A stretch of DNA of 64,000 bases from Emticicia aquatica (GCF_923079645.1 NZ_CAKLPY010000002.1:248001-312000); one strand, 5' to 3'; shown: positions 44,438-53,707, counted from the stretch's first letter. The notes: generated by a model from the sequence alone, not told the origin. Numbers and translations: made by a program.

Positions 44438-44680
44438 ATGAAGCTCGTTGAATCTATCATACTTTTTGCCAGTTTAGCATTTCTTACGATGTTTGTTGAT
44501 CAAGCACTTTATAAACAAGTTCCACTCAAAGACAGTTACTTCTTTTTGATGTTTGCTGTTGCTGGTTTTTTCTACTATACTTACCGCCGTGGACTTAGAA
44601 TTATGGCTGAAAAGAAGAATGAAGACGCAAAAAATGAAGAGAAATCTAAGAAAATTGCTGACAGACTTAAAAGAAAATAA
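44438..44680 (+). CDS. Small two-helix membrane protein
   Basis: An 80-residue protein with two predicted membrane helices (about residues 3-20 and 33-49), then a strongly charged C-terminal tail (KNEDAKNEEKSKKIADRLKRK) that should be cytoplasmic. It starts 10 bp after the cytochrome b5-like gene and probably shares its transcript. Its last 14 bp overlap the end of the convergent gene at 44667. I know no family. Being next to a soluble heme protein, it might be its membrane partner; this is inference from position. Confidence 0.8.
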   Translation: MKLVESIILFASLAFLTMFVDQALYKQVPLKDSYFFLMFAVAGFFYYTYRRGLRIMAEKKNEDAKNEEKSKKIADRLKRK

Positions 44681-45494
44681 GCAAAAGTGGCAGCCAAAAC
44701 ACCATTTCTCCTAGCCATCGATAATTTTGGTTGATGACTAATTTAGCTTGAAAAAAGTAAATCAAAGTCGAACAAACAGCCATTAATGTTTCAATAAAAA
44801 ATACTTTTTGAAGAAAATTTTCTTTTGTAGTAAAACTTGAAACAGCAATAAATACTATAATACACAATATTAAATAAGTACAATTGGTCTTGCCAAGTTT
44901 CTTGGCGAGATTTTTTGTTTGTGGATATTCTTGAAGTTCATAAAACGAAAAAATAAGAATACTTTGTTGCACCAATAAAAAGAAATTAAATCCAGCTAAA
45001 TATGCCGTCCAATCAAGCTTTTGTTTGGTACTAAATGCACTTTCAATTATACAAATACTATAAATAGCTGATGTGAAAATTTCTTTATAATATTGAAAAT
45101 TTGTGCTTTTTGATTGTTTTTGTAGAATAAAAAAGTATAAAATAAGTGCTACTGAAAAGTAAATTCCAAAATAAAATACTTTTTTTGGCAGAAAAAAAAC
45201 AAAAATAAAAGCAATAAAAAACAAAATAATTATAGTTACTTGAAGGTAGTACTGATGTTGAAAATGGAATTGATGTCGAGCATCTTCGGGTTCAGATTTT
45301 AGATTATCCAGCAATCGGTCTAATATATAAATAATCCAAGTGCAGATACCCAAAATTATCAGTGAAGGAGTATCAACTAAATCATTTCCAACTGGTATTT
45401 TCCAAAACATCCAACTACTTATAATAGCTCCCAAAACCACATCTAGGCTCAAATAATGAAGCGTTTTTAGGAAGCTATTTTTAGTCTCAATCAT
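44667..45494 (-). CDS. UbiA-like polytopic membrane protein
   Basis: A 275-residue protein with seven to eight predicted helices and little extra-membrane sequence. IYILDRLLDNLKSEPEDARHQFH in the first loop resembles the Asp-rich motif (Y-x-x-D-R-x-x-D) of UbiA prenyltransferases, but the second Asp motif is not obvious, so catalytic activity is doubtful. It starts 6 bp after the MOSC gene stop on the minus strand and probably forms an operon with it. It converges with the small membrane protein gene and overlaps it by 14 bp. The substrate is unknown. Confidence 0.7.
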   Translation of the reverse strand: MIETKNSFLKTLHYLSLDVVLGAIISSWMFWKIPVGNDLVDTPSLIILGICTWIIYILDRLLDNLKSEPEDARHQFHFQHQYYLQVTIIILFFIAFIFVFFLPKKVFYFGIYFSVALILYFFILQKQSKSTNFQYYKEIFTSAIYSICIIESAFSTKQKLDWTAYLAGFNFFLLVQQSILIFSFYELQEYPQTKNLAKKLGKTNCTYLILCIIVFIAVSSFTTKENFLQKVFFIETLMAVCSTLIYFFQAKLVINQNYRWLGEMVFWLPLLLIFF

Positions 45495-45500
45495 GTATTG

Positions 45501-46301
45501 TCAAAATTGAATTTTGTCACCTACCGAAATTTTTCCAGTCTTCACAACCAACAAATTTTGCCCAAATAATACTTTATTATTAAAATTTCGATATTGATTC
45601 AATGTTCTTAGCGGTTCTTTTCCTTTCAATGCAGTTTCGGGATCGATGGTTGTCAGGACACATCTGGCACAAGGCTTTACACCTACCATTTGTGCCTCTC
45701 CAATACTAAAATACTTCCAATCATCTTCAATATGTGCTTCACCGCCTAAAAAAACGATATTAGGTCTAAATCGTTTCATTGAAACAGGTTCTGCCAATCT
45801 TTCATTCAAACTATCTAGTGAAGCTTGCCCAAGAATTAAAATTGGATAACCATCGGCAAAACTTGTATGTTCTTCTTTTGTAATAGAATATCGTGGGTCG
45901 GTCAATCGAATTGAATCATTTGGCTGATAAAATAATTGACATTTTATACCTAAAACAGTTGAAAACCAAGCATCAACTTCATCACTTACCCTGATGGCTT
46001 TTACCTCATCATCCCAAATTGTAATCGTTTTATAATCAGTTGTTTGGGGCAAATATGGCACAATCAAAGGAGCTATTTTTTTTACTCGATGCGTTATTTT
46101 TAGTCTTTCAGCTTCAATTTGTACGTCAATCAAAGCCATTTGCTCATTCTGACGCTGTGTGATAAATACGTTTTGTTCATCGGCAAGCACCCACCTACGG
46201 TCATATTGTAGGCCACGCTCCTCCACAATTGCTTCTTGGAGAGCAATTCCTGCCAATGATTTTATAGGGTAAATAGTAATTTCTGAAACAATAAAAGACA
46301 T
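45501..46301 (-). CDS. MOSC domain protein with N-terminal beta-barrel (YcbX-like)
   Basis: A 266-residue protein. The N-terminal beta-barrel domain reads VSEITIYPIKSLAGIALQEA and ERGLQYDRRWVLADEQ. The MOSC domain holds the molybdenum-linked Cys in VKPCARCVLTTIDPETALKG, then NVLFGQNL-type residues near the end. MOSC proteins bind a molybdenum cofactor and reduce N-hydroxylated compounds (YcbX, mARC). The usual partner is a cytochrome b5 or a ferredoxin. A cytochrome b5-like gene lies nearby at 44197, on the other strand, which invites a link. The length fits the YcbX N-terminal and MOSC domains without the ferredoxin part. Confidence 0.9.
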   Translation of the reverse strand: MSFIVSEITIYPIKSLAGIALQEAIVEERGLQYDRRWVLADEQNVFITQRQNEQMALIDVQIEAERLKITHRVKKIAPLIVPYLPQTTDYKTITIWDDEVKAIRVSDEVDAWFSTVLGIKCQLFYQPNDSIRLTDPRYSITKEEHTSFADGYPILILGQASLDSLNERLAEPVSMKRFRPNIVFLGGEAHIEDDWKYFSIGEAQMVGVKPCARCVLTTIDPETALKGKEPLRTLNQYRNFNNKVLFGQNLLVVKTGKISVGDKIQF

Positions 46302-46466
46302 ATTTTAAAGCATTTTATACAAATACAACAATTCTATCAAAAAAACGTTTGACTTATTAGGTTAAACTTATAAATTGGGTCGAGTATTTATAGAAATTTT
46401 AGTTTTATTTTCTAATACTCTATTTTTCTTTTGTATCGCGAATCTCAATATCTCGAATCTAAAACG

Positions 46467-48491
46467 ATGAAACGATTATTAAATATTATTGTCCTTTTTT
46501 GTATAGCAAATAGTGTTTTGGGGCAAATCCAAACCTATAAACGTGGACTTGCCAGTTTTGATAAAGGACAATACGACTTAGCCATTAAAGATTTGACGAA
46601 GGTAACGAATATTGCCGAGACCGAAAAAGCCAATCTTTATTACAAAATTGCCGAATCGTATCGACTTTCAAACCGCTGGGTTGAGGCTGTTCCATATTAC
46701 GAAAAAGCATTTGAAGCTAAAATAGCTAATCCAGAAGCTCATTTTCATTATGCTTTTGCTTTAAAAGCAGCAGGAAATTATGATTTGGCTCTTAAAGAAC
46801 TCCAACAATTTATTGATTCAAAAAGTACCATCAAAGCATATAACGAAAAAGCATATCGTGAAGTAAATACGCTCAAAACAATTGATGAAATCAAGAAAAA
46901 ACAAAGTGTTGTAGCTTTTAAAAACCTTTCACAAGTCAACACTAAAGGTTCTGAATTTGCTCCAATGGTAAGGGGTGACGAACTTATTTTTACGGCTTCA
47001 CGCAAAAGTAAAACCTATTCTAACGGATTGCCCTATGTTGGACTTTATAAAGTGAAAATTGATAAGACAATTTCGGAAATGGGCAAAATTGAAAAATTTA
47101 GTGACGCCATTTTTGACGACGAACGCAACGAAGGAACACCAACTTTTTCACCTGATGGCAAAACCATGATTTATGCGAGAGGAAATACTGGCAAACGTAA
47201 AGACCTTTCTCCAGATATGGATTTGTACATTGCTCGCTATGTTGACGGCAGCGGTTGGACTGAACCTCGTTACGTAAGTGCTTCCGATTCGGCTAGTTGG
47301 GATGGAAGCCCAGCGTTTTCTAGAGATGGAAAAACTATTTATTTTGCTTCCAATCGGCCAGGTGGGTTTGGTGGACTAGACCTATACCGAGTAAACATGG
47401 ATGCGTCGGGTCGCTTCGGGAATCCTGCAAATATGGGAAAAGAAATTAACACAGCAGGTGATGAAATGTTTCCTTATGTGTCAGAAGACGGAAAACTTTA
47501 TTTTGCTTCAGACGGGCATCCTGGATTAGGAAAACTCGACCTTTTCTTGGCTGTTAGAGCTGGAGGAAAAGTAACCGTTGAAAATATGGGCATTCCATAT
47601 AACTCAAATATGGATGATTTTGGTTTGGTGATGAGTAAACGTGGCGATGTATTTTTCTCATCAAATAGAGCTGGCGGTTTGGGCGACGATGATATTTATT
47701 ATTACGAAGCACCAACTAAAACCGAATTAACTGACAATGATGACCCATCGAAAAACCCATTGCTTTCTCCAAAAACAGGAAATCCTGATAGCACAAGCAA
47801 AGTTTTAGAAATTAAAACGGTCAACTATTATTTAGTAGGTACAATAACTTCAAAAAATTCGGCTAATGTTTTTACACCGCTTGACTCTGCAAGAGTAAGA
47901 ATTGTAGATGCAGACCAAGACCAAATAATCACTGAACTTACGACTGGTAAAGATGGGAAATTTGGCCCAATTCCATTAAAAGTAGATGGCAATTATTTGG
48001 TAATGGCAAAGAAACCTAACTTCTTGACCAATCGTGAAGAATTCTCCATGTCAGGTCGAGATATTCCGCAATCATTATTGAAAAAACCAGTTACAGATAC
48101 CACTTTTTATACTTCATTAAATTTAGAACAGGTTTTTGTAGGCAAAACTTTTAGAGTTGATAACATTTATTATGATTTAGATAAATGGGATATTCGTCCA
48201 GATGCGGCGACTGAATTGAATAAATTAGTACAAACGTTGAATGATAATCCGCAGATAAAAATTGAATTAGGCTCCCATACTGATGCCCGTGCAACCGAAG
48301 TTTATAACCTTCGCTTATCACAAAAACGTGCAGAATCTGCTATTAATTATATTGTTTCAAAGGGTGTTGCTCGTGAACGTCTTTCTGCCAAAGGTTATGG
48401 CGAAAGTGAGTTAATTATCAAAAATGCTAAAACAGAGGAAGAACACCAAACTAATCGTCGGACTGAATTTAAAGTCGTAGAAATAGAATAA
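46467..48491 (+). CDS. PorE-like OmpA family protein (TPR, PD40 repeats, carboxypeptidase-like domain, OmpA)
   Basis: The product has 674 residues from the ATG at 46467, which begins a signal peptide ending in LGQ; an ATG-less extension to 46431 is unlikely. Domain order: TPR repeats (residues about 30-135), WD40-like PD40 repeats (GTPTFSPDGKTMIYA, SPAFSRDGKTIYFASNRPGG, MFPYVSEDGKLYFASDG), a carboxypeptidase-like regulatory domain (residues about 465-545) and a C-terminal OmpA peptidoglycan-binding domain (IELGSHTDARATEVYNLRLSQKRA). This order is the one described for PorE of the type IX secretion system. It would anchor a complex to peptidoglycan from the periplasm. A terminator follows. Confidence 0.92.
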   Translation: MKRLLNIIVLFCIANSVLGQIQTYKRGLASFDKGQYDLAIKDLTKVTNIAETEKANLYYKIAESYRLSNRWVEAVPYYEKAFEAKIANPEAHFHYAFALKAAGNYDLALKELQQFIDSKSTIKAYNEKAYREVNTLKTIDEIKKKQSVVAFKNLSQVNTKGSEFAPMVRGDELIFTASRKSKTYSNGLPYVGLYKVKIDKTISEMGKIEKFSDAIFDDERNEGTPTFSPDGKTMIYARGNTGKRKDLSPDMDLYIARYVDGSGWTEPRYVSASDSASWDGSPAFSRDGKTIYFASNRPGGFGGLDLYRVNMDASGRFGNPANMGKEINTAGDEMFPYVSEDGKLYFASDGHPGLGKLDLFLAVRAGGKVTVENMGIPYNSNMDDFGLVMSKRGDVFFSSNRAGGLGDDDIYYYEAPTKTELTDNDDPSKNPLLSPKTGNPDSTSKVLEIKTVNYYLVGTITSKNSANVFTPLDSARVRIVDADQDQIITELTTGKDGKFGPIPLKVDGNYLVMAKKPNFLTNREEFSMSGRDIPQSLLKKPVTDTTFYTSLNLEQVFVGKTFRVDNIYYDLDKWDIRPDAATELNKLVQTLNDNPQIKIELGSHTDARATEVYNLRLSQKRAESAINYIVSKGVARERLSAKGYGESELIIKNAKTEEEHQTNRRTEFKVVEIE

Positions 48492-48525
48492 AACCAAAAC
48501 AGTCATTTTATCGTTTATTATATTG

Positions 48526-48560
48526 AGCGTGTCATGTTTCGCCTTGACACGCTTTTTTTA
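48526..48560 (+). terminator. Terminator after the PorE-like gene
   Basis: A 9-bp stem (AGCGTGTCA at 48526-48534 with TGACACGCT at 48545-48553), 10-nt loop and seven T residues. The core equals that of the hairpin at 11914. Confidence 0.92.
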
Positions 48561-48582
48561 TGAATCAAAACTTTAATAATTT

Positions 48583-49227
48583 ATGAAAAAGACATTTTTT
48601 GCTAGCCTTGCATTAAGCCTAATTATTTTAATATTATCTTGCAGTTCAACCACAAAACCTGCTGAAAAAATTGTCGATAAAACTGTTTATGGCCCAACCG
48701 AAAAAGCCTATTTTGCAGCAGGCTGTTTTTGGTGTGTCGAAGCTATTTTTGAAAGTTTAAAAGGTGTAAAAGAAGCTGTTTCAGGTTATAGCGGTGGGCA
48801 TACCAAAAATCCAACTTATGAAGATGTAAATACTGAATTGACAGGTCATGCCGAATCGGTAGAAGTAATTTATGACCCAAAAATCATTTCTTACGAAACG
48901 CTTCTAAAAGTTTATTTTGCATCTCAAGACCCAACACAAGTGAAAGGTCAAGGCCCAGACCGTGGAGATTCGTATCGTTCGATTATTTTTTATCAGAATG
49001 AAAGCGAAAAAGTAGCTGCCGAAAACTACAAAAAACAATTAAATGCTTCTGGAAAATATAAAAAACCTATTGCTGTTGAAATTGTACCATTTCAAATATT
49101 TTGGAAAGCAGAAGGCTACCACCAAGATTACGAAAGAAATCATCCTGAAAATCCTTATGTACAAAATGTTTCTATTCCAAGAATTGAACGCATGAAAGCT
49201 CAATTTCCAGAGTTATTGAAGAAATAA
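48583..49227 (+). CDS. msrA: Peptide-methionine (S)-S-oxide reductase, lipoprotein form
   Basis: A 214-residue MsrA that repairs oxidised methionine in proteins. Catalytic Cys48 is in GCFWC (residues 47-51). GYSGGHTKNPTYEDV and YHQDY are the family's substrate motifs. The signal peptide has a lipobox with Cys at residue 20 (LILSC), so the enzyme is exported and lipid-anchored in the periplasm rather than cytoplasmic. Resolving Cys residues beyond the motif are not evident in the C-terminal tail. It starts after the PorE terminator and probably has its own promoter. Confidence 0.96.
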   Translation: MKKTFFASLALSLIILILSCSSTTKPAEKIVDKTVYGPTEKAYFAAGCFWCVEAIFESLKGVKEAVSGYSGGHTKNPTYEDVNTELTGHAESVEVIYDPKIISYETLLKVYFASQDPTQVKGQGPDRGDSYRSIIFYQNESEKVAAENYKKQLNASGKYKKPIAVEIVPFQIFWKAEGYHQDYERNHPENPYVQNVSIPRIERMKAQFPELLKK

Positions 49228-49248
49228 AATGATTTAGCTTTTGTGAAA

Positions 49249-49818
49249 TTATTTCATACGTTCGGGATTTTCACTCACAAAGGCAGACCAACCTTTCTTT
49301 TTTGATGAATTACCTGTGAGGGCCTTAGTTTTGCCGTGCATGTAATGGCAAACCGCAACACCCAAAGCATCGGTTGCATCAAGAAATTGAGTTTCAAGTT
49401 TCGTTTTTAATAGATGTTCCAACATATATGCCACCTGCTCTTTGGTGGCATTTCCATTTCCAGTAACCGATTGTTTTACTTTTTTTGGTAGATATTCAAC
49501 AATTGGTACTTCACGGTTCAAAGCGGCTGCGATTGCCACGCCCTGAGCTCGTCCTAATTTCAACATTGATTGCACATTTACACCGTAAAATGGAGCTTCA
49601 ATAGCCATTTCATCAGGCAAATATTCGTTTATTAGTTGTGTTATTCGTTCAAATATTTTCTTCAACTTCAATTCATGTGAACTATATTTGTCAAGTTTTA
49701 TTACACCATATTGGATTAAAGTCAATGTATTTCCTTGTACAGAAATAATTCCGTAGCCCATCACACGTGTACCAGGGTCAACCCCTAATATTATTTTATC
49801 TTGTTTATCTTGATTCAT
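49249..49818 (-). CDS. ruvC: Crossover junction endodeoxyribonuclease RuvC
   Basis: A 189-residue Holliday junction resolvase. The four catalytic acids are present: Asp14 (LGVDPG), Glu74 (MAIEAPF), Asp147 and Asp150 (DATDALG). The KKVKQSVTGNG loop contacts DNA. The length is normal. It converges with msrA and is divergent from the gene at 49821 with just two bases between the start codons, so the promoters of one or both lie inside coding DNA. Confidence 0.97.
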   Translation of the reverse strand: MNQDKQDKIILGVDPGTRVMGYGIISVQGNTLTLIQYGVIKLDKYSSHELKLKKIFERITQLINEYLPDEMAIEAPFYGVNVQSMLKLGRAQGVAIAAALNREVPIVEYLPKKVKQSVTGNGNATKEQVAYMLEHLLKTKLETQFLDATDALGVAVCHYMHGKTKALTGNSSKKKGWSAFVSENPERMK

Positions 49819-49820
49819 AG

Positions 49821-50816
49821 ATGCAAATTAACTCAAAAATCTCATATCTTACGTCAAGTCGAGCAATGTGGTGGATAAAAACTGGTATCTTTTTACTCGT
49901 TCTATTTATGCTTTATAACTTAGTCAAAACTAAAATTGAGCATTTGAGTGAATTTAAGCAAAGTTTCAGCCCATTATTCCTAGCAGGTAACCGATTAATA
50001 CTCATTGTCATAATTTTATTCACACCCATCAACTGGGCATTTGAAGCTTGGAAATGGCAGAAATTAGCTTCAAAAGTAGAAAAAATAAGTTTCTGGAATG
50101 CTTATAAAGGCGTTTTGATAGGTTTAACCTTTGCCACTGCCACTCCAATGATGATTGGCGATTATGCAGGAAAAATTTTGATGTTAAAAACAGATAAACG
50201 CTTACAAAGCGTTGGAGCAGTTTTACTTGGAAATAGCCTTCAGCTATACATTTCGCTGCTTTTTGGCACAATAAGTTATATTTTTTTTGTATTTTGGGTA
50301 AAACCCTCTCCTATTTTCATTCACATCATTATTATTACTTTTTTATTGATTTTTTTAGTTTTTGGAATTTTCTTAGGCATTAATTTATCAAATATTAATC
50401 AGTTTTTATCAAGAAATAAATTGTTTGAATATTTAAAAAAATACTTAGGCATTTTAGAAAACTATACTCTAGCCGAACTAAGAAACCTATTCATCATTTC
50501 AACTTGTAGATACATCGTTTTTACATTTCAATTTTTATTGTTGTTTAAGATTTTTCAGATTAATCTACCAAATTCAGTCCTCTTAGCTGGAATCGGAATC
50601 ATTTTCTTGACAAAAACTTTGATTTCCATACTCAATGCTTTGGGAGATTTAAGCATTCGAGCATTAACTTCTATTTATTATTTTAGTTTTTTTGGAGCAA
50701 ATATCGCATCTATTTCTTCGGCAACGTTTTCTATTTGGCTTATCAATGTGTTATTCCCTATACTCATTGGTAGTTTATTTATATTAGAATTAAAACTCAA
50801 ACCTAAAAACACGTAA
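49821..50816 (+). CDS. Lysylphosphatidylglycerol synthase / flippase-like membrane protein
   Basis: A 331-residue protein with about eight membrane helices, of the LPG_synthase_TM / UPF0104 flippase-like family. Marks are LTFATATPMMIGDYAGKILML and GIGIIFLTKTLISILNALGDLSIRAL. No catalytic domain is attached, so it is a transport-like or scaffold part rather than a synthase. It ends one base before the GT2 start (TAAAATG), so both are translated together. A shorter start at ATG 49866 (MWWIKTGIF) would leave room for a promoter from ruvC and is a reasonable alternative. Confidence 0.85.
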   Translation: MQINSKISYLTSSRAMWWIKTGIFLLVLFMLYNLVKTKIEHLSEFKQSFSPLFLAGNRLILIVIILFTPINWAFEAWKWQKLASKVEKISFWNAYKGVLIGLTFATATPMMIGDYAGKILMLKTDKRLQSVGAVLLGNSLQLYISLLFGTISYIFFVFWVKPSPIFIHIIIITFLLIFLVFGIFLGINLSNINQFLSRNKLFEYLKKYLGILENYTLAELRNLFIISTCRYIVFTFQFLLLFKIFQINLPNSVLLAGIGIIFLTKTLISILNALGDLSIRALTSIYYFSFFGANIASISSATFSIWLINVLFPILIGSLFILELKLKPKNT

Positions 50817-50817
50817 A

Positions 50818-51972
50818 ATGCTAATATTCAGCTTGTTAATCATTACTGGAATATATTTTTTGATGACATCAAGTTTAATTTTTGTTTGGCTAAAAGCCCC
50901 AATTTCTGGTTTTTTGGATTCAGAAAAAGTGGGCGAAAGTCTAAAAATTTCTGTTATTATTCCTGTTCGTAACGAAGCTGATAATATTCTTTTATTACTG
51001 CAAGATTTAGAAAAACAGACTTTCTCAAAAGAAAAATTTGAAGTAATTGTAGCTGATGACGATTCGACTGATGATACTTTAAAAATCATTCAATCATTTC
51101 AAAAAAACGCTTCCATTAATCTGATTATCAATCAATTAGAGCCAAAAGTCAATAATACTTCACCAAAAAAAAGAGCCATTGATTCATCCATTCAATTAGC
51201 TTCAGGCGATTTAATCACTACAACTGACGGAGATTGTAGAGTTGGTACAAATTGGCTAGAAACAATTGCCACATTTCAAGCCCGAACTGGAGCATATTTA
51301 ATCAGTTGTCCTGTAATTTTTATTCAAAACAAATCAGGGCTTCGTTCTTTTTTTGATGCGATTCAAATAATTGAATTTGCAAGTTTAGTTGGTTCAGGAG
51401 CTTGTGCCATGTTCATAAAAAAACCAAATATGTGCAATGGAGCGAATTTAACTTACTTAAAAACTGCATTTTATGAAGTAGATGGTTTCAAAGGAAATGA
51501 AGATTTGGCCTCGGGTGATGATGAATTTTTGATGCATAAAATTGCTAAAATTCACTCAGAAAAAGTTTTTTTTCTAAAAAATAAGGCTACAATTGTGCAA
51601 ACGCACGCTCATCAATCTTGGCAGTCTTTTTACAATCAACGTAAACGTTGGGCAAGCAAATGGCGGCATTACAATAATTGGCAAACAACGGCATTAGCAG
51701 TTTTTGTTTTTTTTGCAAATTTGGCTTTACCATTAAGTCTAATTGCTTGTTTTTTTACTCAAATTCCAAATGATTTTTTAAATCGTCTATTTTTTCTAAA
51801 GTTTTCTGCTGAATTTATATTTTTAAGCCTTATAGTCAGTTTTTTAGATAAAAAAAGATTAATTTGGCTCATTCCTTTTGTACAGATAATTTATCCATTT
51901 TACGTCGTATTTTTTGGGCTTGTGGCTCAAAACAAAACCGAATATACTTGGAAAGGAAGAAAACTTAAATAA
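50818..51972 (+). CDS. Family 2 glycosyltransferase, membrane-bound
   Basis: A 384-residue GT2. An N-terminal helix precedes the GT-A domain: ISVIIPVRNEADNI, VIVADDDSTDDTL and the metal-binding DGD in TTDGDCRVG. ASGDDEFLM is the acceptor-side acid and QRKRWASKW the QxxRW motif of processive or membrane glycosyltransferases. Three helices follow at the C-terminus. It probably adds a sugar to a lipid carrier or a polar lipid. The flippase-like gene just upstream suggests a glycolipid or exported polymer. Confidence 0.93.
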   Translation: MLIFSLLIITGIYFLMTSSLIFVWLKAPISGFLDSEKVGESLKISVIIPVRNEADNILLLLQDLEKQTFSKEKFEVIVADDDSTDDTLKIIQSFQKNASINLIINQLEPKVNNTSPKKRAIDSSIQLASGDLITTTDGDCRVGTNWLETIATFQARTGAYLISCPVIFIQNKSGLRSFFDAIQIIEFASLVGSGACAMFIKKPNMCNGANLTYLKTAFYEVDGFKGNEDLASGDDEFLMHKIAKIHSEKVFFLKNKATIVQTHAHQSWQSFYNQRKRWASKWRHYNNWQTTALAVFVFFANLALPLSLIACFFTQIPNDFLNRLFFLKFSAEFIFLSLIVSFLDKKRLIWLIPFVQIIYPFYVVFFGLVAQNKTEYTWKGRKLK

Positions 51973-51993
51973 AAACCCTAACTAACATCAACA

Positions 51994-53208
51994 ATGAAAC
52001 ATCTATTTACATTATTGCTATTCATTCCTTTCATTATTAACGCACAAGATAAAAATGAAAAACGCATACTGAGAAAAGCCAATAAAATTCATACCCAAGC
52101 TTTTACGGTTGATACGCACGCAGATGCTCCCATAAATATGATGGATATGGAAGGCTTTGATGTGGGTGCGAAGCATGATTATGAAGTAGATGGCACCCAG
52201 ATTGACTTTCCAAGAATGAAAGAAGGTGGCATGGATGCAATGTTTTTTGCTGTTTATTTAGGGCAAGGGAAACGAACTCCCGAAGCAAATGCGGAGGCCA
52301 AAGAAAAAGCGTTGAAGATTTTTCAGAAAATACATGAGAGCGTCAAACAAAACGCCTCAACAGTCGAATTAGTGACTTCTGCTAAAGAAGGTTTCTCTGC
52401 TCACAAAAAAGGAAAATTAGGTGTTTTTATTGGCATGGAAAATGGGTGGCCAGTGGGTACTGATTTATCTAATCTGAAATTATTTTATGATTTAGGTTTG
52501 CGATATATTACGCTCGCTCACTCTTTTAATAACGATTTGAGCGATTCTTCTGGCGACCCACAAGGAGCAGAACACGGCGGCGTGAGTCCATTGGGAGAAG
52601 CCTGTATTAAAGAAATGAATCGTTTGGGGATTGTCGTTGATGTATCACATTTGTCGGATTCGGCTTTTTATGATGTAATGCAAATGAGTAAAGTTCCTGT
52701 TTTTGCGTCCCATTCTTCATGCCGAGCTTTGTGCGATGTAAAACGTAATATGACCGACGATATGATAAAACTTTTGGCATCAAAAGGAGGCGTTATTCAA
52801 ATAAATTTTGTGGCAGATTTTCTTAAAAAGCCTTCGGCTGAAGTGGCAGTTTCAATCAAAACTATCAGAATGCAAACCATGAAAGCAGAAACAACTCCCG
52901 AAGAAAAGAAGCGACTCAATGCCGAACTTCGACAAATCAAGTACAAATATCCGAGCGATGTACCCACTGTAAAAGATGTTGTCAATCATATTGACCACGT
53001 TGTACAATTGGTTGGTATTGACCATGTTGGTATCGGTATGGACATGGATGGAGGTAGTGATGTAATTGGAGTGGAAGATGTAAGTAAAATAAAAAATGTA
53101 ACAATTGAGCTTCTCAGAAGAGGATATTCTGCTAAAGATATTAAAAAGATTTGGGGGGGGAATACGATGCGTGTGTTGGCCGCAGCCGAACAATTTTCAA
53201 AAAAATAA
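51994..53208 (+). CDS. Secreted M19 membrane dipeptidase
   Basis: A 404-residue zinc dipeptidase. The signal peptide (FTLLLFIPFIINAQ) exports it. Metal and active-site motifs: VDTHADAPINM (His-x-Asp), GMENGWPVG (Glu ligand), VDVSHLSDSAF and ASHSSCRAL (His ligands), then IGMDMDGG (Asp). Near the end, GGNTMRVLAAAEQF corresponds to the family's closing motif. It sits 21 bp after the GT2 gene. A run of eight G residues (53153-53160) lies in the GG codons of that closing motif. The partial M19 gene at the start of the window is a different relative. Confidence 0.95.
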   Translation: MKHLFTLLLFIPFIINAQDKNEKRILRKANKIHTQAFTVDTHADAPINMMDMEGFDVGAKHDYEVDGTQIDFPRMKEGGMDAMFFAVYLGQGKRTPEANAEAKEKALKIFQKIHESVKQNASTVELVTSAKEGFSAHKKGKLGVFIGMENGWPVGTDLSNLKLFYDLGLRYITLAHSFNNDLSDSSGDPQGAEHGGVSPLGEACIKEMNRLGIVVDVSHLSDSAFYDVMQMSKVPVFASHSSCRALCDVKRNMTDDMIKLLASKGGVIQINFVADFLKKPSAEVAVSIKTIRMQTMKAETTPEEKKRLNAELRQIKYKYPSDVPTVKDVVNHIDHVVQLVGIDHVGIGMDMDGGSDVIGVEDVSKIKNVTIELLRRGYSAKDIKKIWGGNTMRVLAAAEQFSKK

Positions 53209-53707
53209 GGACTTTTAGCTTCAAAATTACAATGATGCACTGCAAGTAGTTACTTCACTAAATTATTCAACTATTTTAGTCAATAATGATATTATTTTAT
53301 CATTTCATTTAAAAACTTGTCTATACATATATAGACTCATTAAAGTTTTGTATATTTGCCACGATATAAATATTTCGTTATTTAATGTAAAAAAACTTTT
53401 TTTTACACTAAACGAATTATATTAAATAGAAATATTTTGAAGTTTTCTATAAAATATTTAATATTGCATCAGATTGATACAATAACTAAAAACTGGTTGT
53501 AAACGATACCTATTAAGTTTATTTGCCAGATTAAAATCTTCATCAAAAATATAAAAATATAAAGAAAAATTTGGAACAACATAAGATGATTCTTATAATT
53601 GTACCAGATACACTTAATCGTGTGTTTTTAGCAATAATTTATTCTATATATATAGTAAAAAAACCTTAATCAATTTTTTTTTCTAATTTTTTAACTTAAT
53701 CAAAACT
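53209..53707. other. AT-rich leader region upstream of susC
   Basis: About 500 bases without an ORF. It contains a TATATTTG element at 53351-53358, a short dyad GTCTAT...ATAGAC at 53319-53336, and long A/T runs near 53630-53700. If the TATATTTG is the promoter the susC leader is about 340 nt. I see no clear riboswitch or terminator. Confidence 0.45.
53351..53358 (+). promoter_or_regulatory. Candidate -7 element upstream of susC (TATATTTG)
   Basis: TATATTTG fits TAnnTTTG. No TTTG sits at the preferred distance upstream; the dyad at 53319-53336 occupies that site instead, as an activator site might. The distance to the ATG is about 350 bp. Confidence 0.35.
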
